The translations under genes were made by a program, and so were the position numbers. A stretch of 64,000 bases of DNA from Halomonas sp. KAO (GTDB lineage: Bacteria > Pseudomonadota > Gammaproteobacteria > Pseudomonadales > Halomonadaceae): positions 105,499 to 169,498 of the forward strand of contig NZ_JADNRL010000024.1 in assembly GCF_015595025.1 (NCBI RefSeq). The letters run 5' to 3'. Of the stretch, positions 29,634 through 42,576 are shown piece by piece (position 1 is the stretch's first letter; each line of letters starts with the position of its first letter). The notes below the pieces were generated by a model. It had not been told where the DNA came from. It searched no databases and saw only the letters and a program-made list of their open reading frames with translations.

Positions 29634-32084
29634 TCACTCTCCACGGCGGGTGATCAGCTGCAGGCGGCGGCGCAGGGCCGGGTCGAACAGCTTGCTTGAG
29701 CGCCTGGCAGCGTCGCGCAGTCGATCATCGAAGATGAGTCGGTCTTCGGCGTCGCGCCACAGCCAGCCCTCCAGCTCCAGGCTCTCCACCAGGCTGACGA
29801 ACAGCCGGGTGTCGAAGAACTCCGGTGCGTCGAGCCCCGAGAGCACCGCCAGTCGTTCGGCAAGCAGCCGGCCGTGCTCGGCCAGCGACTCGGCCGTCAG
29901 ATGGCCCGAGCCCGCGTGGATCAGCACCGCCAGCAGCAGGTAGCCACGCTCCAGTGATGGCTGCATCAGTTGACCCAGCAGGTCGAGGCTTTCGCCCGCC
30001 TCCAGGCGGTCCTCGAAGCGCCGCCAGCCCCCCTCGCCATCCGGCTCCAGCAGTTCCTGTTCGACCAGCACCTCGAGCATCGCCGCCAGCGCCTCGCGCA
30101 GGTCGAGGGGCGGGGTCACCATCAGCTCGCGAGCGAGAATCGGCCAGCCGGGGGCCAGCAGGGCCGAGAGCTCATCGAGGGAGTGTCTCGGCTGGTGGCG
30201 AAAGGCGAAGGCGGTGAGCCCGGCTAGGGCGAAGAGGTGCAGCACGTTGTTGCGATACCAGCCCAGCTGGCTGGCCTGGTGGGTGTCGGCAAGCAGGATG
30301 TCGCCGAGGGACTGATCACGGCGCTGGATCATGCCCAGCGCCAGTGCCTGGGCGATCCAGGCCTCGGGGTCGCCCTCCGGCAGGCTGGCCCGTGTGGGAG
30401 CCGGCATGCGCCGCTGCAGCGCCGCCAGCAGTGAAAGCTGGCGCACCAGCAGGCGCTCCTCGATGGCATGGTGAGGAGTGGCCAGTAGCACCAGGGCCAC
30501 CATATTGACCGGATTGAGGGCGGCGGCGGCATTGATGCGTCGATTGAGGGTTTCCCCCAGCCGGGGTACCAGGTCGTTGAGCCACGCCGGCTGGGAGCCG
30601 GGCTCATTCCGCCACTGCCTGCCCAGCTCATGATCCAGGTAGTCGGCCAGTCGCAGTGGCTCGCCGATGTTGAGGCTCACGCGACCGAAGGGTTGACGTA
30701 GCTTGCCAAGGACCCGAAGCAGGGAGAGCGGGGTCTCCTTGCGCTTCCTGCCGCCGCGCAGCTCGCGCTGGTAGCTGGCACTTTCGATCACCCGCTCGTA
30801 GCCGATATAGACCGGAATGAAGGCCAGCGGCTGGGCCTGGCCGGCGGCGTGGCTGCGCAGGAAGGAGCGCAGCGTCATGGCCAGCATGCCGGGACGCGCG
30901 GGCAGCATGCGACCGCTGCGGGAGCGACCGCCTTCCATGAAATACTCCAGCGGATGCCCGCGGGCGATCAGGCGATGCAGGTATTCCTTGAATACCGCGC
31001 CATAGAGCCGATTGTCGCGGAAACTGCGGCGCAGGAAGAAGGCGCCGCCACGCCGCAGCAGTGGTCCGACCAAGGGCATGTCCAGGTTGCGTCCGGCGGC
31101 GATATGCGGCGGCATCAGGCCCTCCTGATAGAGCACGTAGGAGAGCAGGAGGTAGTCGATATGGCTGCGGTGGCACGGTACATAGACGAGGGTATGGTCC
31201 TCGGCCAGCGGCTTGATCGCCTCCAGGCCGCGCACGTCGACACCGTCATAGAGGTGGTTCCACAGCCGGCGCAGCAAGCCATCCATGAACCGCAGCACCG
31301 GATAGGTCATGTTGGAGGCGATCTCGCGCCCGTAGCGGCGGGCGCGACGCTCCAGGCGAGGCCGTGACTGGCGCCCTTCGCCGGCGAGCTCATCGATCAC
31401 CCGGCCCACGTGGGAGCTCGATGCCACGCCTTCGATCAGGGTGCGGCGGTGGGAGAGGTCCGGGCCCAGCACCCGGCTACGCACCCGGCGGAAGTGCACA
31501 CGCAACAGCCTTGCCGCCTTGCGATTGGTGAGGGCCGGGTCGCGGCCGTCACAGAGGTCGCGCAGCATCAGCGGGGCGCCGAAGTGGATCTCCACGCTGC
31601 GGCGATTGACCAGCACCGCCAGCAGCCGGCGCAGGCGCCCGGTCAGCTGCCAGCTGTCGGCGGCGACCATGCGCCAGAATCCGAATCGCTTGCCGGGAGC
31701 ACGCCCCCAGAAGATGCTGACCGGCACCAGCTGCACCGCCAGCGCCGGATCGGCCTCGAGGCGTTCGATCAGCGCCTCGAAGGGGGGCGCGTGGCCCGCG
31801 GTATGACGCTGGCGTCGGCGTGGCAGCGCCAGGCAGCCAGGGAGGCTCAGGCCCGCGAAGCGGCGGCGGCTGTCGGCGGCGGGCAGGCCATGACGGGAGG
31901 TGAGGGAGCCGAGCAGCCAGGTATCGCTCCAGGCGGTGCGAGGCAGCACATAGAGGACCGGCAGTTCGGCGGCGATCCCCAGTTCGGCGGGAGATGGCTC
32001 GATCAGGCGCGGCCGGACCCAGGCGGCGATCATGCGGGTCATCACCACGCGCAGGGGAGTGGTCAAGGTGTGCAGCAAGGCCAT
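29634..32084 (-). CDS. plsB: Glycerol-3-phosphate acyltransferase
   Basis: Inner-membrane enzyme making lysophosphatidic acid from glycerol-3-phosphate and acyl-ACP/CoA, first step of phospholipid synthesis. 816 residues (E. coli 807). Acyltransferase blocks: HRSHIDYLLLSY (HX4D), GGAFFLRRSF, FMEGGRSRSGRM and a VYIGYERV block. The ATG at 32084 gives a standard length; the neighbouring divergent start is about 130 bases away. The adjacent divergent gene is also a phospholipid enzyme (ClsB-like). Confidence 0.96.
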   Translation of the reverse strand: MALLHTLTTPLRVVMTRMIAAWVRPRLIEPSPAELGIAAELPVLYVLPRTAWSDTWLLGSLTSRHGLPAADSRRRFAGLSLPGCLALPRRRQRHTAGHAPPFEALIERLEADPALAVQLVPVSIFWGRAPGKRFGFWRMVAADSWQLTGRLRRLLAVLVNRRSVEIHFGAPLMLRDLCDGRDPALTNRKAARLLRVHFRRVRSRVLGPDLSHRRTLIEGVASSSHVGRVIDELAGEGRQSRPRLERRARRYGREIASNMTYPVLRFMDGLLRRLWNHLYDGVDVRGLEAIKPLAEDHTLVYVPCHRSHIDYLLLSYVLYQEGLMPPHIAAGRNLDMPLVGPLLRRGGAFFLRRSFRDNRLYGAVFKEYLHRLIARGHPLEYFMEGGRSRSGRMLPARPGMLAMTLRSFLRSHAAGQAQPLAFIPVYIGYERVIESASYQRELRGGRKRKETPLSLLRVLGKLRQPFGRVSLNIGEPLRLADYLDHELGRQWRNEPGSQPAWLNDLVPRLGETLNRRINAAAALNPVNMVALVLLATPHHAIEERLLVRQLSLLAALQRRMPAPTRASLPEGDPEAWIAQALALGMIQRRDQSLGDILLADTHQASQLGWYRNNVLHLFALAGLTAFAFRHQPRHSLDELSALLAPGWPILARELMVTPPLDLREALAAMLEVLVEQELLEPDGEGGWRRFEDRLEAGESLDLLGQLMQPSLERGYLLLAVLIHAGSGHLTAESLAEHGRLLAERLAVLSGLDAPEFFDTRLFVSLVESLELEGWLWRDAEDRLIFDDRLRDAARRSSKLFDPALRRRLQLITRRGE

Positions 32085-32214
32085 CCGTTTGCCTCGGACG
32101 CAGGAAAGAAGAAGGAAAGGCCAGTATAGTCGTCGCGAGGCCTCGGGTCAGTGGCGACTCGGTGCCACGGCACCCGTATCAGGGGGATGTAGTGACGCGG
32201 ACAGGGATATGGTC

Positions 32215-33336
32215 ATGCACGGGAACTGGCGAGACGGCAATCACTTCGAACTGCTGCCGGAGGCGAGCCGCTTCCTTCCGGCCATGTTCGAGGCCATCGA
32301 GCAGGCGCATGCCTCGATACTGATCGAGCTCTACTTGATGGAGTCGGGACGGCTGGCCACGGCCCTGATCGATGCGCTGGTCAGTAGCGCCCAGCGCGGT
32401 GTGACGGTACTTCTACTGCTCGACGGCTATGGCGCCATGGGCCTTTCCCGTCATGATCGCGAGCGCCTGCAGGAGGGCGGGGTTGCGCTGCGCTTCTTCA
32501 ATCCGCTGGGGTTGCACTCCCTGACCCGAAACCTGACCCGCGACCACCGCAAGCTGGTGGTCGTCGATGGTCGGGTCGCCTTTACCGGCGGTTTCGGGGC
32601 CGTGGACGAGTTTCTCGACGCCTGGTACGAGGTGGCGGTGCGTATCCAGGGGCCCGTGGTGGCCGACTGGGTACGTCTGTTCTGCCGCCTGTGGGACTCC
32701 CCCCTCACACGAGGCCGGGGGCCCGCGTCGCTGGTGCGCGGACTCTCCACCGCGGCTCAGGCGGAGAGCGGTTATCGCGGCATGCGCGGTCGGGCGATCT
32801 GGGGCCAGGGCTACCGCTACCAGGCGATTCGCCACTCGTTGCATGAGCGCGTGGCATCCGCTCGTCAGCGCATCTGGATCTGCACTCCCTACTTCGCGCC
32901 CACCTTCAGCCTGCGCCTGCGTCTGGCACGGGCGGCGCGTCGGGGCGTCGAGGTGCGCCTGCTGTTGCCCGGCAAGCGCCATGACCACCCTGGGGTACGC
33001 TATGCAGGGCAGCGTTTCTACGGTCGTCTGCTCAAGGCCGGGGTGCATATCCATGAATTCCAGCCGACCTTTATCCACGCCAAGTTCTCGCTGGTCGATG
33101 ACTGGGTCAGCCTGGGGTCCTGCAACTTCGACCACTGGAGCCTGCACTGGAACCTGGAGGCCAACCAGGAGGTGAGTGATCGGCGTTTCGCCGGCGAGGT
33201 GGCGCTGCTGTTCGAGCAGCACTTCGCCGATAGTCACGAGATCGAGCCCCGGATGTGGTCACGGCGCCCCCTGCTGCAGCGCCTCAAGGAGTGGCTGTTC
33301 GGCACCCTCGACGGCATGCTGACCCGGCTTAGATAA
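32215..33336 (+). CDS. clsB: Phospholipase D-family cardiolipin synthase, ClsB-like
   Basis: Joins phospholipids to form cardiolipin or exchanges head groups. About 373 residues with two complete HKD motifs: DHRKLVVVDGRVAFTGG and IHAKFSLVDDWVSLGSCNFD. No N-terminal membrane helices are seen, which fits ClsB (YbhO) rather than ClsA. The start is uncertain: 32215 (MHGNW, AGGGA upstream) or 32209; the frame is open further back without family match. It is divergent from plsB. The exact head-group specificity is inferred only from family. Confidence 0.87.
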   Translation: MHGNWRDGNHFELLPEASRFLPAMFEAIEQAHASILIELYLMESGRLATALIDALVSSAQRGVTVLLLLDGYGAMGLSRHDRERLQEGGVALRFFNPLGLHSLTRNLTRDHRKLVVVDGRVAFTGGFGAVDEFLDAWYEVAVRIQGPVVADWVRLFCRLWDSPLTRGRGPASLVRGLSTAAQAESGYRGMRGRAIWGQGYRYQAIRHSLHERVASARQRIWICTPYFAPTFSLRLRLARAARRGVEVRLLLPGKRHDHPGVRYAGQRFYGRLLKAGVHIHEFQPTFIHAKFSLVDDWVSLGSCNFDHWSLHWNLEANQEVSDRRFAGEVALLFEQHFADSHEIEPRMWSRRPLLQRLKEWLFGTLDGMLTRLR

Positions 33337-33371
33337 CTTGGATAAGCTGCAGGAGCCTGAGTGCGTCTTCA

Positions 33372-33451
33372 GGGGACAGGCCCCGGCCAAGTCGCCCAGC
33401 TCGCCTTGGTGCACCTTGCTTACGGTGTCCCTTCCGCCGGGGCCTGCCCCC
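33372..33451. repeat. Nested inverted repeat between clsB and UPF0149 gene
   Basis: Outer arms GGGGACAGGCCCCGGC (33372-33387) and GCCGGGGCCTGCCCCC (33436-33451) pair at 15 of 16 positions. Inside, CCAAG (33387-33391) pairs with CTTGG (33405-33409), and GCACC/GGTG can form a second small stem. It lies between convergent genes. Confidence 0.7.
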
Positions 33452-33463
33452 AGGGGCTTCCCG

Positions 33464-34111
33464 TTACCGCTTGCCGCCTTTTCTGCGCCCGGCGGGCTTC
33501 TTCTTGCGCGGCATCGGCTTGGGGGTTTCCGGGGGGACGCGATAGTGAAGGTAGAGGTCCAGCACCAGCTCCGGCAGCTGGCGGACGAGCCCCTCTAGCC
33601 GGGCGGTATCGGTCGTGAACTCGGCCATGTCCGGCTCATCATCGAACAGCCCTGAGAGCGCCATAAAGGGCAGCAACAGGGTGGCGGCGGCCTCCTCGTC
33701 CTCCTCGAACCAGCCAGGCTCATCGAGGAATACCCCCTCCATGAAGCCGGCACACCAGTCGCCGATGGGAGTCTCCTCCGGCGGGATATCGTCCAGAGTC
33801 AGCTCGAAGGGCAGCTCCGGCAGCAGACCCTGCTCCAGGGCGGCGATGGCGTTATGACGCAATTGCTCCAGTAGCCCGAGGATCGTCTCGCGCTCGCCGT
33901 CGTCGGTGAAGGATGGCTCCCCCTGAAACAGCTCCGCCACCCAGGTCGCCGGCGGCACTTCTCGAGGGCTGACGGCCAGGGCGACCAGAAAGCCATGGGT
34001 ACCGATCAGGTCCAGGGCATCCTCGGAAACACGCTCCGAGGCCAGGAAGTCGTCGAGACGGTCGAGCTGATCATCGTCGAGCAGGGGTTCGGGCAGTGGG
34101 GTGTCGGACAT
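33464..34111 (-). CDS. UPF0149 family protein (YgfB/YecA type)
   Basis: 215-residue acidic alpha-helical protein. HGFLVALAVSPREVPPATWV and WCAGFMEGV are UPF0149 hallmarks. The C-terminus is very basic (PRKKKPAGRRKGGKR), and some YecA proteins carry an SEC-C zinc motif in this position, which is not present here. The start at 34111 (MSDTPL, GAGAG upstream) is preferred to 34135. YgfB homologues affect ampD-linked beta-lactam resistance in Pseudomonas. No role can be fixed here. Confidence 0.85.
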   Translation of the reverse strand: MSDTPLPEPLLDDDQLDRLDDFLASERVSEDALDLIGTHGFLVALAVSPREVPPATWVAELFQGEPSFTDDGERETILGLLEQLRHNAIAALEQGLLPELPFELTLDDIPPEETPIGDWCAGFMEGVFLDEPGWFEEDEEAAATLLLPFMALSGLFDDEPDMAEFTTDTARLEGLVRQLPELVLDLYLHYRVPPETPKPMPRKKKPAGRRKGGKR

Positions 34112-34194
34112 CGTGGCTCTCTCACGCTGATTCACGGGCTTAGGCAGGTGCCAGGGGCTTTACGCTCCGGGGACAAGGCGCCATTCTATCACTC

Positions 34195-34755
34195 ATGAAG
34201 CATGCCGCCTTGCCCCACCCCGACCCCGAAACCCTGGCTTCCCTGGCTGGGCCTGATCTCGCGTGCGCCCTGAGGGAGCGGGTCGAGGAGGCCTATTCGC
34301 TGTGCCGCGAGGTCCACCCCGATTTGCCCAGGCCCCGGGTGTGGCTCGATCTGCGCGGCAGGAGTGCGGGCCAGGCGCACTTCGGTCGCGGTGGGCTTCG
34401 CTTCAACCCGGTGCTGTATGCCGAGAATCGTGTCGAGTTTCTGGTCGAGGTGGTACCCCACGAGATGGCCCACTGGCTGGTTCATCACCTGAAGGATGGT
34501 CGACGGGCACGGCCTCACGGCCGGGAGTGGCAGATGGTGATGCGTCGCCTCTTCGGTCTCGAACCGCGCACCACCCATCGCTTCGATACCGGACGGTCGA
34601 GCCCCGCCCCCTATCGCTATGCCTGTGCTTGTCGCGAGCATCGCTTCACGCCTCGGCGTCACGCCCTGGTACGTGGCGGACGGGTATATCGCTGCTGCCA
34701 CTGTGCTCAGACGTTGGTCTATCTTTCGAGTGATTCGCCCGAATTGTTTGCTTAA
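34195..34755 (+). CDS. sprT: SprT-like zinc metalloprotease
   Basis: 186 residues. The HExxH zinc motif is VPHEMAHWLVHH near residue 87, with the third ligand His in RPHGREWQ. A C-terminal zinc ribbon follows (CACREH, then CCHC). The family resembles the protease domain of Spartan, but bacterial SprT function is not established. The ribosome site before ATG 34195 is poor. It is divergent from the UPF0149 gene. Confidence 0.9.
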   Translation: MKHAALPHPDPETLASLAGPDLACALRERVEEAYSLCREVHPDLPRPRVWLDLRGRSAGQAHFGRGGLRFNPVLYAENRVEFLVEVVPHEMAHWLVHHLKDGRRARPHGREWQMVMRRLFGLEPRTTHRFDTGRSSPAPYRYACACREHRFTPRRHALVRGGRVYRCCHCAQTLVYLSSDSPELFA

Positions 34756-34781
34756 GTTAGTGTAATTAAAGGAGTTTTTAT

Positions 34782-34797
34782 TTCTACCAAGGTCTAA
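34782..34797 (+). promoter_or_regulatory. Candidate CrbR operator upstream of acs
   Basis: TTCTACC-AA-GGTCTAA, a 7-2-7 near-dyad. Its centre (34789.5) is about 41 bases before the start predicted from the TATATG -10 at 34819-34824, the position expected for a class II activator site. Related sites occur at 44917-44989 and 36984-36999. Confidence 0.5.
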
Positions 34798-34818
34798 ATG
34801 GAAGGCCGTGCCGAGACC

Positions 34819-34824
34819 TATATG
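34819..34824 (+). promoter_or_regulatory. Probable acs -10 element
   Basis: TATATG, with no recognisable -35 box upstream. This is consistent with an activator-dependent promoter. A leader of about 85 bases precedes the acs start. Confidence 0.4.
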
Positions 34825-34916
34825 CTGAAAGTGGTTTTCATGGAGCCGGCACGCCCAACTCGCATTCGATTGGAAACGGTTTGCCCGACTCTCTCCCTGA
34901 TCAAGAGGTCTTTTGT

Positions 34917-36869
<1,953 letters not shown>

Positions 36870-36905
36870 GGCGGTGCGACCCGGCTGATGCCGTATGATC
36901 CACCG

Positions 36906-36933
36906 AGCCGGCCCCGAGGGGCCGGCTTCTTTT
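36906..36933 (+). terminator. Terminator after acs
   Basis: AGCCGGCCC (36906-36914) pairs with GGGCCGGCT (36919-36927) around a CGAG loop, then TCTTTTC follows. It separates acs from crbR transcription. Confidence 0.85.
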
Positions 36934-36983
36934 CGTGCCGGGGAAGAGTTGTCGACAATAATCGTATGGTGCTTGGGGAACCC

Positions 36984-36999
36984 CGCTACCATGGGGTAA
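36984..36999 (+). promoter_or_regulatory. Weak candidate CrbR site before crbR
   Basis: CGCTACC-AT-GGGGTAA keeps the central ACC-N2-GG and the 7-2-7 layout but lacks the GTCTA half. It lies 71 bases before the crbR start. Possible autoregulation; weaker than the other sites. Confidence 0.25.
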
Positions 37000-37070
37000 C
37001 ATGCGTTGAAACGCAGATGAGCCCGAGTGGCGGTCCTTGACCCGCTGCCAGAGGAACCGGAGGAGAATCC

Positions 37071-37733
37071 ATGGCCTTTGCCCAGAAATTCATCGTTGCC
37101 GATGACCATCCGCTGTTCCGTGCAGCCCTGACCCAGGCACTGCGGCAGCTGGCGCCCCAGGCCGAGATCGTCGAGTCCGATACCATGGAGGCAACGGCCG
37201 AGGTGGTGACCCGCCACCCCGACGCCGACCTGATCCTGCTCGACCTGCATATGCCGGGGGCCCACGGCTTCTCGGGGCTTATCCAGCTGCGTGGCCAGAC
37301 CCCGGATATCCCGGTGGCGGTGGTCTCGGGCAGTGATGAGCCTCATGTGGTTCGTCGCGCTATCGACTACGGCGCCTCGGGATTCATCCCCAAGTCCTCC
37401 TCGCTTCAGCTGATTGCCGAGGCGGTAGGCGAGATTCTCGACGGAGAAGTGTGGCTGCCGGCGGAGCTGGCCGATGTCATCGGCGATGCCGACGAGGAGG
37501 AGACCCGCTTCGCCGAGGCCATCGCCTCGCTGACGCCCCAGCAGTTCCGGGTGCTCAACATGCTGACCGAGGGGCTGCTCAACAAGCAGATCGCCTATGA
37601 GCTCAACGTCTCGGAGGCGACCATCAAGGCGCACGTCACCGCCATTCTGCGCAAGCTCGGTGTGCACTCCCGCACCCAGGCGGTGATCGCCGCCCAGAAG
37701 CTCGAGGTCGAGCCGCCCAAGGTCCACTCCTGA
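37071..37733 (+). CDS. crbR: LuxR/NarL-type response regulator, CrbR (ErdR)-like
   Basis: 220 residues. Receiver domain 5-120 with acidic pair Asp11-Asp12, phospho-acceptor Asp58 in ILLDLHMPG, and Lys in GFIPKSSS. The GerE/LuxR helix-turn-helix at about 150-212 shows LTPQQFRVLNMLTEGLLNKQIAYELNVSEATIKAHV. AACCGGAGGAGAA lies before the ATG. In Vibrio and Pseudomonas the CrbS/CrbR pair activates acs. Here it lies directly between acs and the crbS kinase, which supports the name. Function is inferred from family and context. Confidence 0.88.
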   Translation: MAFAQKFIVADDHPLFRAALTQALRQLAPQAEIVESDTMEATAEVVTRHPDADLILLDLHMPGAHGFSGLIQLRGQTPDIPVAVVSGSDEPHVVRRAIDYGASGFIPKSSSLQLIAEAVGEILDGEVWLPAELADVIGDADEEETRFAEAIASLTPQQFRVLNMLTEGLLNKQIAYELNVSEATIKAHVTAILRKLGVHSRTQAVIAAQKLEVEPPKVHS

Positions 37734-37744
37734 GCCGGCTCAGG

Positions 37745-37773
37745 AGCTGTAAGCCTTAAGCTGTAAGCTATAA
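37745..37773. repeat. Left arm of mirrored heptamer array
   Basis: Four degenerate 7-bp units in tandem: AGCTGTA, AGCCTTA, AGCTGTA, AGCTATA, then AG. They fit AGCNNTA and start 12 bases after the crbR stop. The opposite strand of the right arm repeats AGCCGTA. Confidence 0.8.
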
Positions 37774-37779
37774 GAATAG

Positions 37780-37811
37780 AGCCCCACGGATCATACGATC
37801 GTGGGGCTTTG
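37780..37811. terminator. Bidirectional terminator between crbR and crbS
   Basis: AGCCCCACG (37780-37788) pairs with CGTGGGGCT (37800-37808), with an inner GATC/GATC pair, and TTT follows on the plus strand. It is placed between convergent genes at the centre of the mirrored repeats. Confidence 0.75.
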
Positions 37812-37840
37812 CTATTCATGTCATGACCTCATGCTGTGTT

Positions 37841-41852
<4,012 letters not shown>

Positions 41853-41921
41853 GGACTTCCTCCCTCGGTGTCGCCGCCCATTCTAGGGCAATGGCGCGCC
41901 CGAGGGCAGGCTCATGGCCTG

Positions 41922-42437
41922 TCAGGTCTCGGTGCAGACCGCGCGGTAGAGCGGCGCCTCCGACGTCAGCCGACGCATGGCGTCCAGTCTCGGCCGGCGC
42001 TCCTCCCCCTCCAGTGGCAGGGTCTCGCGAGTGGCGCAGTTCATCAGCCAGGTCTGGTGGCTGACGCTTTCCTGAAGCTGCTTCTCGAAGCGGTAGAGCA
42101 GGAACTCGACCTGCTTCTCGCCCGCCTGCTCCCGGGTCGTCATGCCCTGCTCATCGACCACGCTGAAGGCGGTCGTCATCGGGAAGAGATAGGTCCAGGG
42201 GCGCCAGAACATGGGCTCCTCCTCTACCTGGACGATACGGGCGGTCTCCGGCAGCAGCGAGCGCTTGTGCTCGTACCAGCTGTACTCGACGTTGATCTGG
42301 TAGCCGAGCATCCCCAGGCCGCCCAGGACCGGGATGATCCAGCGCGGCAGTCGCTTGCCACTGAGCGTGCGCAGCAGAAGTCCGATGCCCGCCGCACCGA
42401 GGCCGGCAAAGATCGCCGCAATCAAGTGCCAAATCAT
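41922..42437 (-). CDS. Conserved hypothetical membrane-anchored protein
   Basis: 171 residues. Two N-terminal hydrophobic segments (about 3-22 and 33-50, the second with WIIPVLGGLGMLGYQI) precede a soluble domain rich in Glu, Arg and Tyr (SWYEHKRSLLPETARIVQ and FWRPWTYLFPM). Two cysteines are in the C-terminal part (NCATRE, AVCTET). I do not recognise the family. It is on the same strand as actP and crbS and lies between them, with a hairpin separating it from actP, so it may have its own promoter. A link to acetate metabolism is only positional. Confidence 0.75.
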   Translation of the reverse strand: MIWHLIAAIFAGLGAAGIGLLLRTLSGKRLPRWIIPVLGGLGMLGYQINVEYSWYEHKRSLLPETARIVQVEEEPMFWRPWTYLFPMTTAFSVVDEQGMTTREQAGEKQVEFLLYRFEKQLQESVSHQTWLMNCATRETLPLEGEERRPRLDAMRRLTSEAPLYRAVCTET

Positions 42438-42482
42438 GATTCACCCCTGTAAGACATCTTGTAAATAAATCGGTGGCAAAGC

Positions 42483-42510
42483 GATCGGGCTTCCCTGAGG
42501 AAGCCCGATC
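42483..42510 (-). terminator. Terminator after actP
   Basis: A perfect 12-bp stem, GATCGGGCTTCC (42483-42494) with GGAAGCCCGATC (42499-42510), and a CTGA loop. On the minus strand GCTTTGCC follows, so the U-tract is short. Confidence 0.7.
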
Positions 42511-42576
42511 GGTAGGAAGTTGCCTGGCCCGGCGAACCGGGCCAGGGGGCCATTATGACCCAGAATGGCCCGGGGA

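Noticed and set aside
34848..34863. Sigma54-like GGCACG...CGC before acs
   Set aside because: The distance between the GG and GC elements is 3 bases too long for a sigma54 promoter, and the second element is TCGC, not TTGC.
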